Positions 1 to 5,326 of a stretch of DNA of 6,794 nt are shown one piece after another. The first letter of the stretch is position 1, and each line of letters opens with the position of its first letter. The position numbers and the translations under genes are program-made. The notes below the pieces were generated by a model. That model saw only the letters and a list, made by a program, of their open reading frames with translations, was not told where the DNA came from and ran no database searches. The DNA comes from DATKKK01 sp035542975 (GTDB lineage: Archaea; Thermoproteota; Bathyarchaeia; Bathyarchaeales; Bathycorpusculaceae), in NCBI GenBank assembly GCA_035542975.1, contig DATKKK010000012.1, positions 1-6,794 on the forward strand, read 5' to 3'.

Positions 1-80
1 ACACCTTCGGGCCAAAACTTGAACCATGGTTTTTCCGCAGGTTGAGCTGGTTCTTCTTTAACTTTCTTTCTCGGTGTCAT
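1..80 (-). CDS. Acyl-CoA synthetase (AMP-forming), N-terminal fragment
   Basis: The gene starts with ATG at 80 and runs off the left edge, so only 26 codons are visible. The peptide opens with a charged stretch rich in Lys, Glu and Pro (residues 2-16). It then reads KPWFKFWPEGV, which resembles the segment near the N-terminus of archaeal and bacterial long-chain fatty-acid-CoA ligases (a 'KPWxKxYPEGVP' pattern) that leads into the AMP-binding domain. Such enzymes use ATP to adenylate a carboxylic acid and transfer it to CoA, the entry step of beta-oxidation. None of the catalytic motifs lie in the window, so the family call rests on this short segment and on the surrounding fatty-acid oxidation genes. 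Substrate chain length is unknown. The gene is divergent from the hydrolase at 148. Confidence 0.6.
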   Translation of the reverse strand, partial: MTPRKKVKEEPAQPAEKPWFKFWPEG

Positions 81-147
81 AATTCAGAACCCATTCTTAT
101 ATATCAAGAATAAATCGTAATAATACTTTCTACAGAAGGGCGTCGCA
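81..147. promoter_or_regulatory. Divergent promoter region with shared TATA-like element
   Basis: This 67-bp spacer separates the minus-strand synthetase from the plus-strand hydrolase. An A/T element, CTTATATAT (96-104), is nearly palindromic and can be read as a TATA box in either direction. Read to the right, its centre is about 47 bases before the GTG at 148, which allows a leader of roughly 20 nt. Read to the left, its centre is about 20 bases before the ATG at 80. That is too close for the usual TATA-to-start distance of about 26 nt unless the true leftward box is the TTTATT at about 109-114. No clear operator repeat is visible. Promoter assignment is by pattern and spacing only. Confidence 0.4.
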
Positions 148-954
148 GTGAAAACGGAGCAAACATGGATACAATGCGAAAACACAAAACTGTACGCTGA
201 AATCTACGTTCCAGATCGTCTGCCTGCGCCAGCTCTGCTTATCTGTCATGGAATGAACGCGCGAGGTTCTCAAGGCTTAAGAATCTACTCTCGTTTAGCA
301 GAAGCTGCCTGCAAAGCAGGGTTTGTTTCTCTCGTCTTCGATTTTAGGGGTGTCGGCAGGAGCGAGGGCACGTTTGACTACGGGTTTGGCGAACAAGAGG
401 ACGTTAGATGCGCATTAGACTATTTAGCCTCTAGAAGCGAAGTTTTACACGACAGCCTTTTCGTCGTCGGACACAGCTTAGGCGGAGCAGTTTCGCTTTA
501 TGCGTTGCGAGACGATACACGCATGAAGGGGCTTGTGTTGTGGTCGACGCCGAAAGATCACGACTACAACGTTCGAAAATTCATCAAGAACACTCGAGGA
601 ACGCTGGGACTGTATCTGTTCCTTATTCTCTCGCGGGTGGACAAGGTCTTCAACGTTTCAAGAGTGTTCAAGCTCGAAGTTTACGGCGTAAACCTTCGCT
701 CCAGATGTGTGAGAGGAAAATTGATGAAGATAAACGAATGCGAAGCAGTCTCCAAGCTACATATTCCACTGTTGATAGTCATAGGTGCGAAGGACACCAT
801 CGTGGGTGTTGACGAAGCACGGGAGATTTACCGTTCAGCGAATGAGCCCAAAACCCTGCTCGTCATGGAGGATGCAGACCACATCTATAAAGGAAAAGAA
901 CAGGAGCTTATAGATAGAACGCTCGAGTGGATAAAAAAGCAGAACACAGCCTAA
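148..954 (+). CDS. Alpha/beta hydrolase (serine esterase/lipase-like)
   Basis: This is a 268-residue cytosolic alpha/beta-hydrolase-fold protein of typical length with no signal peptide. The first core strand ends in the oxyanion-loop motif CHG (residues 33-35). The nucleophile elbow GHSLGG places catalytic Ser at 110, the acid is Asp216 in GAKD, and the base is His245 in DADH, so the triad is complete. Residues of about 135-205, between the elbow and the acid, form the lid region and include a hydrophobic stretch (151-164). The overall pattern resembles the serine aminopeptidase S33 / monoacylglycerol-lipase-like group of small esterases. The start is GTG; a weak purine-rich GAAGGG (135-140) lies 7 nt upstream and no in-frame ATG is near. 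Divergence from an acyl-CoA synthetase suggests it may release a carboxylic acid for activation, but this is inference and the substrate is unknown. It converges with the DUF35 gene, separated by 14 bases. Confidence 0.88.
   Translation: MKTEQTWIQCENTKLYAEIYVPDRLPAPALLICHGMNARGSQGLRIYSRLAEAACKAGFVSLVFDFRGVGRSEGTFDYGFGEQEDVRCALDYLASRSEVLHDSLFVVGHSLGGAVSLYALRDDTRMKGLVLWSTPKDHDYNVRKFIKNTRGTLGLYLFLILSRVDKVFNVSRVFKLEVYGVNLRSRCVRGKLMKINECEAVSKLHIPLLIVIGAKDTIVGVDEAREIYRSANEPKTLLVMEDADHIYKGKEQELIDRTLEWIKKQNTA
933..938 (-). terminator. Possible oligo-T terminator of the thiolase-DUF35 unit
   Basis: Read on the minus strand there is a run of six T about 31-36 nt after the DUF35 stop codon, inside the 3' end of the convergent hydrolase gene. 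Archaeal intrinsic termination relies mainly on U-rich tracts without a required hairpin, so this could end the leftward transcript. A single T6 tract could also be chance, since it encodes Lys-Lys on the other strand. Confidence 0.25.
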
Positions 955-968
955 ATTCTCTGGCTTGA

Positions 969-1415
969 CTAGAGTGGAACGAACTCGTATGTGGGATTTC
1001 CTTCGGGCGAAACCTTTGCTGTCAGCTTAACTTTCATGCCTACTTTGATCTGTGAAAGCTTGAACCCTGTCAGCCAAGCGAGCACTTTCACACCTTCATC
1101 TAGTTTTCCGATAGCCACGGTGTAGGGTTTCTGTTGACTGAAGGAAGTAGGTCTGATTACCACATGCGTGAACGTTTCGATCTCTGCTTCGTGGCTTAAC
1201 TCGACCCATTCCATGTCAGAGTGCAAACAGTCTGGGCAGTCGGCGGAAGGTGGAAAATAGAGTCGTCCGCATTTTGTGCATTTGGTGGCGTAGATTTTTC
1301 CTTCTTTCAAGCCTTCCCAAAACTTCAAGGTTTTGCTTACTGGAATTTCTTCTACGATCGTTATCGGCTTGGATTTTATCGTGGGCATGGATGTTGAAGA
1401 CATTTTCAAGCTCAT
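969..1415 (-). CDS. DUF35 zinc-ribbon/OB-fold protein, thiolase partner
   Basis: This is a protein of up to 148 residues with the two-part DUF35 architecture. An N-terminal helix (about 25-40, with the family-like FWEGLKEGK segment) leads into a rubredoxin-like zinc ribbon with four cysteines: C46 and C49 (CTKC), C60 and C63 (CPDC). An OB-fold domain follows (about 70-148). In the archaeal acetoacetyl-CoA thiolase/HMG-CoA synthase complex, the DUF35 subunit holds the enzymes together and its OB fold contributes to a shared CoA-binding site. In other bacteria and archaea DUF35 proteins pair with SCP2-type thiolases or thiolase-like aldolases. Its ATG overlaps the thiolase stop as ATGA, implying translational coupling and a 1:1 complex. 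The start is uncertain: a strong GAGGAG (1416-1421) abuts the ATG at 1415, so TTG at 1409 (6-nt spacing) or ATG at 1403 (12-nt spacing) may be the real one. The zinc ribbon is intact in all cases. Confidence 0.88.
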   Translation of the reverse strand: MSLKMSSTSMPTIKSKPITIVEEIPVSKTLKFWEGLKEGKIYATKCTKCGRLYFPPSADCPDCLHSDMEWVELSHEAEIETFTHVVIRPTSFSQQKPYTVAIGKLDEGVKVLAWLTGFKLSQIKVGMKVKLTAKVSPEGNPTYEFVPL

Positions 1416-2584
1416 CTCCTCAGGATGGTCACGTAGCAGTAGTGACCTGTTCCGCCAACGTTATGAGCAAGTCCGATGTAGTTTTTCAGCGGAACCTGCC
1501 GTGACTTTTCAACTGCTTCTTCTCTGAGCTGACGTGTTAACTCGTAGATCATGGAGCATCCTGTCGCGCCTATCGGGTGACCCTTTGCCTTAAGTCCACC
1601 GTCCATGTTTACGGGGATTCGCCCGCCAATCTCAGTTTGACCCTCACGCAGAAGCTTTACGCCTCCGCCTCGGTTGCAGAAACCGAGGTCTTCGTAAGCC
1701 ATTATCTCTGCTATCGTGAAGCAATCATGAACCTCGGCAAAGTCCAGTTGATTTGGCATGACGCCAGCGGCCTTGTACGCTCTCTGAGAGGCTAGCACGC
1801 TTGCTTCTAAGCCAGTGAAGTCTTCTCTTTTGCTCAGGTTAGCCGTGCCTGACGAGTAGCCGATTCCTGCAACCCATACGGGAGTGTCAACCTTCAACTC
1901 TTTGGCTTTCTCTTCCGAAGCAACGATGACTGATGAGGCGCCGTCCGTTATCGGAGAACAATCATAAAGCTTGAGCGGTGAGGCGATAACCATGGAAGAC
2001 AGTACGTCGTCGACGGTTATCTTGTTTTGAAGATGCGCGTTCGGGTTCATGGCTGCGTACTTGTGGTTCTTAACGGCTACCAACGCTAAATCTTCTTCAG
2101 TGGTTCCGTATTTTGCCATGTACGCATTAGCATATAACGCGTAGTAAGCAGGAAAGGTTAAGCCGAAGTTGTGGAATTCCCAGAAGTAATATCCTGCCCT
2201 TCCAATCCACTCCATGGCTGTCGGAGTGTCAATTTCCCGCATCTTCTCAACACCTAACGCCATCGCGATCTCGGCATGTCCGCTTGCCACTGCAGAGTAT
2301 GCAGAGAAGAATGCGGCGCTGCCGCTTGCGCAGGCGGCTTCGCAGCGCATCAACCCTGCTTTCGTTAAACCGCAGTATTCGCCAACAACCACGGCTGGGA
2401 GCAGTTCCTCGTACCAAGCTCCAGCTCCAACTGAGCCTAGAGCGACAAACTCGATGTCGTTTGCTGTTAAGCCTGCGTCTTCCAATGAAGGCTTCACTGC
2501 TTCGAAAGTAAGTTCGGAAACGTTGACGTCGTTTCTGACGCCGAACTTGGAGTTTCCAACACCTATAACAGCTACTTTTCTCAT
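1412..2584 (-). CDS. SCP2/archaeal-type thiolase (acetyl-CoA acyltransferase)
   Basis: This thiolase-superfamily enzyme cleaves 3-ketoacyl-CoA with CoA, or condenses acetyl-CoA in reverse. Residue numbers here count from a GTG at 2593, which would give 393 aa. I prefer the ATG at 2584 (390 aa), because AAAGTGA sits 5 nt before it and the protein then opens MRKVAVIGVG, as the family usually does. The nucleophile motif CxS is present as C88-A-S. The third loop is HDCF (H289, C291), and the second His is in GHP (H339). The usual C-terminal CxG cysteine is replaced by Asn in HNVGG (378-380). This combination is the hallmark of SCP2-type and archaeal thiolases, in which the HDCF cysteine takes over the acid/base role. 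The His residues argue against the thiolase-like retro-aldolases. The gene overlaps its DUF35 partner by ATGA. Whether it serves fatty-acid oxidation or acetoacetyl-CoA formation is open, but no HMG-CoA synthase gene is adjacent. Confidence 0.9.
   Translation of the reverse strand: MRKVAVIGVGNSKFGVRNDVNVSELTFEAVKPSLEDAGLTANDIEFVALGSVGAGAWYEELLPAVVVGEYCGLTKAGLMRCEAACASGSAAFFSAYSAVASGHAEIAMALGVEKMREIDTPTAMEWIGRAGYYFWEFHNFGLTFPAYYALYANAYMAKYGTTEEDLALVAVKNHKYAAMNPNAHLQNKITVDDVLSSMVIASPLKLYDCSPITDGASSVIVASEEKAKELKVDTPVWVAGIGYSSGTANLSKREDFTGLEASVLASQRAYKAAGVMPNQLDFAEVHDCFTIAEIMAYEDLGFCNRGGGVKLLREGQTEIGGRIPVNMDGGLKAKGHPIGATGCSMIYELTRQLREEAVEKSRQVPLKNYIGLAHNVGGTGHYCYVTILRR
1416..1421 (-). promoter_or_regulatory. 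Ribosome-binding site GAGGAG for the DUF35 gene
   Basis: On the minus strand GAGGAG lies within the last codons of the thiolase gene. It touches the ATG at 1415 with no spacing. A 6-nt gap separates it from TTG 1409 and a 12-nt gap from ATG 1403. It therefore argues that translation starts slightly inside the longest reading frame and supports coupling with thiolase translation. Confidence 0.5.
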
Positions 2585-2632
2585 AATATTCACTTTCTCT
2601 ATTATTTATTTATGAAGAGTGGAAAATATAAA
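2585..2632 (-). promoter_or_regulatory. Promoter and leader of the thiolase-DUF35 operon
   Basis: On the minus strand the element TTTATATTTT (2632-2623) resembles an archaeal TATA box. A start about 26 nt downstream would fall near 2601, giving a leader of about 17 nt that contains AAAGTGA (2596-2590) as ribosome-binding site before ATG 2584. A second A/T stretch (ATAAATAAATAAT, about 2613-2601) could instead drive a near-leaderless transcript. The box lies only 24 bases after the enoyl-CoA hydratase stop, so read-through from that gene is also possible. The pyrimidine-rich stretch before the box could partly terminate the upstream transcript. Confidence 0.5.
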
Positions 2633-2655
2633 GAAAGAGGAGGGTTTCTTGGGGT

Positions 2656-3444
2656 TTATTTGCCCTTGAAATCGGCTTTTCGCTTAGCCATGAACGCTTC
2701 TAAGCCTTCTTTGAGGTCGTCTGTCGAAAACGTCAGTCCCATTAGTCCCGCTTCTAACCGCAAGCCCGTTTCTAGCGGCACCTGTGTTCCGTAGTTCAAA
2801 GCGTGTTTTGCATATTTCATCGCCACTGGCGGTCCGTCAGCGAGTTTCTGAGCCATAGCTCGAACCTCTTCTTTCAGCTTCTCAAAGTTCACGACCTTGT
2901 TGACTAAGCCTATTCTCAACGCTTCATCTGCTTTCAGTCGGTTTCCAAGCATCACTATTTCTTTGGCTCTTGGCAAGCCTACGAGCCTGACGATTCGTTG
3001 GGTTCCGCCCCAGCCAGGTATCAAGCCTAAGGCTATCTCTGGGCTTCCGAGTTCGGCGTGTTCAGCGGCTACTCTGAAATCGCATGCAAGGGCTAGTTCT
3101 AAGCCTCCGCCTAGTGCGAAACCGTTGATGGCGGCTATCACGGGTTTTGACATTTCCTCTATTTTTCCGAAGACTTTCTGACCTGCGCGTGAGAATTCTT
3201 CAGCCTTGACGGGTGTTGCTTTTGGAAACATGGTTACATCTGCGCCTGCGCTGAATGCTCGGTCGCCGTCGCCTGTGATGACTACGCATCGGACGCTCGG
3301 GTCTTTTTCTGCCGTGTCCAAGGCGTCTGCAAGCTCTTCGAGCAAGACGTCGTTGAATGAGTTTAGTCTGTGTGGTCTGTTCAGTATCAGCCAGAGCGTG
3401 TTCTGTTCTCTTTCGATCTTCACTGTTTCGTATTCCTTACTCAA
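2656..3444 (-). CDS. Enoyl-CoA hydratase/isomerase family protein (crotonase)
   Basis: This 262-residue single-domain crotonase of usual length would add water across the 2,3 double bond of enoyl-CoA, the second reaction of beta-oxidation. The oxyanion-hole and CoA-binding segment FSAGAD (64-69) is present, followed by the core motif FALGGGLELALACD (109-122). Both acid/base glutamates of true hydratases are visible: E116 in GGGLE and E136 in GSPE, followed by the GWGGTQR loop (144-150). The C-terminal helices (205-262) end in a Lys-rich tail. Retention of both Glu favours hydratase over isomerase or decarboxylase branches, but the acyl chain preferred is unknown. The start is TTG at 3444, supported by GGTGA (3457-3453) 8 nt upstream, and no ATG occurs until codon 72. 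It lies 71 bases upstream of the thiolase on the same strand and may be partly co-transcribed with it. Confidence 0.92.
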   Translation of the reverse strand: MSKEYETVKIEREQNTLWLILNRPHRLNSFNDVLLEELADALDTAEKDPSVRCVVITGDGDRAFSAGADVTMFPKATPVKAEEFSRAGQKVFGKIEEMSKPVIAAINGFALGGGLELALACDFRVAAEHAELGSPEIALGLIPGWGGTQRIVRLVGLPRAKEIVMLGNRLKADEALRIGLVNKVVNFEKLKEEVRAMAQKLADGPPVAMKYAKHALNYGTQVPLETGLRLEAGLMGLTFSTDDLKEGLEAFMAKRKADFKGK

Positions 3445-3489
3445 ACCTTATTTCACCAAGCGTCTAGTATTTCACAAACATGTATATGG
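3445..3489 (-). promoter_or_regulatory. Promoter and ribosome-binding site of the enoyl-CoA hydratase gene
   Basis: Reading leftward, CCATATACA (3489-3481) is a TATA-like box preceded by the purine-rich GAAAAG, a plausible BRE position. Transcription starting about 26 nt on, near 3458, would give a leader of about 14 nt. The GGTGA at 3457-3453 then lies right at its 5' end, 8 nt before the TTG start at 3444. This spacing is what makes the TTG start credible. Confidence 0.45.
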
Positions 3490-3618
3490 CTTTTCCGAGC
3501 CAAAAGGCTGAACCTGCAGTCTTTCGTCACTCCGGGCTTCTGCAGCCAAACGCCAGAATCAGTTGGTTTCCAAAAATCATAATAGCTCATAGGTGAGTAA
3601 CTGAACTGAAGGTTGATG
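3490..3618. other. Intergenic spacer between divergent genes
   Basis: This is the rest of the spacer between the hydratase (left) and the membrane-protein gene (right). It contains AGCC-AAAA-GGCT (3498-3509), a minimal inverted repeat. It also has two CTGCAG copies (3514-3519 and 3540-3545) and GGCT-TCTGC-AGCC (3535-3547). None forms a long stem. The rightward start is preceded by GAAGG (3608-3612), and an A/T-rich ATCATAATA (3577-3585) could act as a weak TATA element for the plus strand. I see no tRNA, no open reading frame with coding character and no repeat array. Confidence 0.3.
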
Positions 3619-4068
3619 ATGACTCGAGAAGACGAGGACTATTCCGATTATTCAAGACACCTCAATGCTGTCATAACTGGGACGACGTTGATCAACGGCT
3701 TCATATTCACGGCGATCATAACGTTTCTGACGAGACTCAGCCAGCCGTTAGCATTCTATTCGCAGGCTCTGCTCTTGCTTCTGGTTGTGCTCTTCTACTT
3801 GAACAGCCTTCTGATAGAGCACCTAACCGCGGAAACCCTCTTTTTCTGCAGAAGAGTCCCACCTAAAACCCGAAAAATCATCGTTCGTATTGCGTTGATA
3901 ATAATTATTGCCAGCTTATTCGGTTTCTCCATTCCCCTTATGTTTCTTGTATACGACTTGATTTTTCTGGCGACGATGTCAACAGTTATTTGGATCCTTA
4001 TTATTGCTGCAAACTTGGCACTCATTTATAAGCCAATCATGGATTTCCGCAAGAAGCAACGAGATTAA
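3619..4068 (+). CDS. Small membrane protein with four predicted helices, function unknown
   Basis: I do not recognise this family. The frame encodes 149 residues from ATG 3619, or 151 from TTG 3613. I chose 3619 because GAAGG (3608-3612) then has a 6-nt spacing. Numbered on the longer frame, the N-terminus is short, soluble and acidic (MTREDEDYSDYSRH). Four hydrophobic segments follow at about 20-40, 50-70, 89-112 and 115-138, and the tail is basic (DFRKKQRD). The loop between segments 2 and 3 is basic (CRRVPPKTRK). Basic loop and tail together suggest both termini and this loop face the cytoplasm. There is no signal peptide, no conserved Cys/His metal site and no recognisable transporter motif. 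It is transcribed alone on the plus strand, divergent from the hydratase and convergent with the GNAT gene 31 bases downstream, so context says little about its role. The strong hydrophobic periodicity supports a real gene. Confidence 0.7.
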   Translation: MTREDEDYSDYSRHLNAVITGTTLINGFIFTAIITFLTRLSQPLAFYSQALLLLLVVLFYLNSLLIEHLTAETLFFCRRVPPKTRKIIVRIALIIIIASLFGFSIPLMFLVYDLIFLATMSTVIWILIIAANLALIYKPIMDFRKKQRD

Positions 4069-4099
4069 GCAACACTCTTGCCGACTCCTACGCTAAAGA

Positions 4100-5164
4100 C
4101 TAAATCTCGGTGGCATCAATGTACAGTTTGTTCGCATTAAATGAAGGAAACTCTTTATCCAGCAATGACTTGACGAGGAATTGAAGGCCTATTCTGGTGT
4201 GTCTGAAGTGTGAAAGGATTTCTGCGGCTGGGTTTTCCAAATCGAGTGGAACATGAAGTAAGCTTATTCTGTTCATCACAGCCATGTTGATTGCGTATTT
4301 GATTAAGTTGGTTATGCTTACGGTGTCTTTGAAAGCCAGCAGGGTCAAGTTGTAGCTCAGGAGAGGCTCTCCATAATCGGGAATGTGGGGCATCGCAGTG
4401 AATAAGCTGGCAAGTTTAAGCAAAGATACCTGAGTTTTAAGTCTCCAATTGAATTTCTGCACGATGTATCTCCTAACTTTTGTGTAGTCCCAGCAACCTA
4501 GACACGCTCTCATGCCTTGGTCATCTTCAAAAATGAACAAGCTGTTGAGATCAAAGCCTTGCATTCTCCCGATGTAGTCCAACAGGTCTTCGGCTGTTAG
4601 AGGATGGAAGAAATCATAGTCACGATACGTGTTATTGAGCATGGCTGCCACTTCACTCAAGTCGCTTTCTTCGGCACTTCGCATACTGTTCTCTCTGGTC
4701 AGAGTCTGTTTCTTGTATGCCATAAGAGAGAATGTTGCACAATCCTTTATTTTTCTGAAACCCATTTTCGAAAACAAGCCAAAGGAAGGTATATTGTCCT
4801 CGATTATGTTCAGACACAACAAATCAGCACCCTTTTTCTTCGTGTCTTGTTCAACACGTTCCTGCAGTTTGGTTGCGATTCCTTTCCGCCTCTCTTGTGG
4901 GTCAACCATGAAACCGTACTCGTAAGCTGTTTTAGCTGGCTTGCCTCCGACAAGCACCTCGCTGATAGCGTATCCAGCAGAGCCAACTGCTTTGCCGTTA
5001 TCAAGCGCTACCAGAACAGTCCAATCTTTGAACGGTTTCGAACGAGCGAAGAAGTCGGGTGAACTGTCGATGTTGAGAACTATACTGGTGCCCTGTGGAC
5101 ACTTCGTCTGGAGTTCGATTAGTGCCTGATTGTCTTCTTCGGTTGCTTCTCTAACTTCAATCAT
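4100..5164 (-). CDS. GNAT-family N-acetyltransferase with diverged second domain
   Basis: This 354-residue protein has an N-terminal GNAT domain (about 1-150). Motif A is clear: the strand YEYGFMVDPQ leads into QERRKGIATKL, where R92, G95 and A97 match the Q/R-x-x-G-x-G/A acetyl-CoA pyrophosphate loop. The typical closing segment NIPSFGLFSKMGF (124-136) follows, with the bulge-and-helix B motif of the family. The second half (about 158-354) begins with RSAEESDLSEVAAMLNN, which looks like the start of another GNAT domain. It lacks an obvious acetyl-CoA loop and is probably a structural or substrate-binding half. The acyl acceptor cannot be inferred. ATG 5164 is preceded by a weak GTGG (5174-5171, 6-nt spacing). 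A TATA-like GTTTTATG lies at about 5228-5221. It follows the acyl-CoA dehydrogenase on the same strand after 162 bases, so it probably has its own promoter. It converges with the membrane-protein gene. Confidence 0.85.
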   Translation of the reverse strand: MIEVREATEEDNQALIELQTKCPQGTSIVLNIDSSPDFFARSKPFKDWTVLVALDNGKAVGSAGYAISEVLVGGKPAKTAYEYGFMVDPQERRKGIATKLQERVEQDTKKKGADLLCLNIIEDNIPSFGLFSKMGFRKIKDCATFSLMAYKKQTLTRENSMRSAEESDLSEVAAMLNNTYRDYDFFHPLTAEDLLDYIGRMQGFDLNSLFIFEDDQGMRACLGCWDYTKVRRYIVQKFNWRLKTQVSLLKLASLFTAMPHIPDYGEPLLSYNLTLLAFKDTVSITNLIKYAINMAVMNRISLLHVPLDLENPAAEILSHFRHTRIGLQFLVKSLLDKEFPSFNANKLYIDATEI

Positions 5165-5326
5165 GCTAAACCACGTTCATGCGAGCTTCTCATGCCGCAG
5201 ACACGTATGAATGGAGGAAGCATAAAACACTTGACCAATCAAGATTTGCAAACGAGCTTTCGTGAAAAGCTTGTTGTTCTCTACCATTTCTTGAATAGAA
5301 AAGAATGAGGAACTGCTTGAGAGAGT
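5165..5326. other. Intergenic spacer between dehydrogenase and GNAT genes
   Basis: This 162-bp spacer lies between two minus-strand genes. Besides the stem-loop at 5252-5274, it holds a TATA-like GTTTTATG (minus, about 5228-5221) that may start the GNAT transcript about 30 nt before its ATG. No tRNA, repeat array or convincing small gene is seen. Confidence 0.3.
5252..5274 (-). terminator. Stem-loop downstream of the acyl-CoA dehydrogenase gene
   Basis: ACGAGCTTT (5252-5260) can pair with AAAGCTTGT (5266-5274) across a 5-base loop, giving nine pairs including one G-U/A-C-type mismatch that is a wobble on only one strand. It lies about 53-75 bases after the dehydrogenase stop and before the GNAT promoter region. 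On the minus strand it is followed by only a short TTT, so it is a weak terminator candidate. It may equally be an mRNA 3'-end structure or chance. Confidence 0.25.

Noticed and set aside
1412..2584. Thiolase-like retro-aldolase of the steroid side-chain type, which also pairs with DUF35
   Set aside because: Those aldolases lack the thiolase catalytic set. Here Cys88, His289, Cys291 and His339 are all present, which fits a true thiolase.
2214..2615. 133-codon open frame on the plus strand, antisense to the thiolase
   Set aside because: It lies over the conserved N-terminal half of the thiolase, its translation is low-complexity (Ser/Ala/Thr/Pro rich) with no recognisable domain, and it has no ribosome-binding site. 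It is a by-product of the codon use of the real gene.
3490..3612. Structured RNA from short inverted repeats and paired CTGCAG sites
   Set aside because: The stems are only 4-6 pairs and mutually exclusive. Chance explains them as well.
3601..3660. Box C/D-type small RNA suggested by TGATGATGA and nearby CTGA sequences
   Set aside because: The CTGA copies lie before, not after, the TGATGA element, there is no second box pair at suitable spacing, and the element coincides with the start codons of the membrane-protein gene.
4604..5062. 152-codon open frame on the plus strand, antisense to the GNAT gene
   Set aside because: It covers the acetyl-CoA-binding motifs of the GNAT on the other strand, is Cys/Phe rich without domain features, and has no promoter signal.
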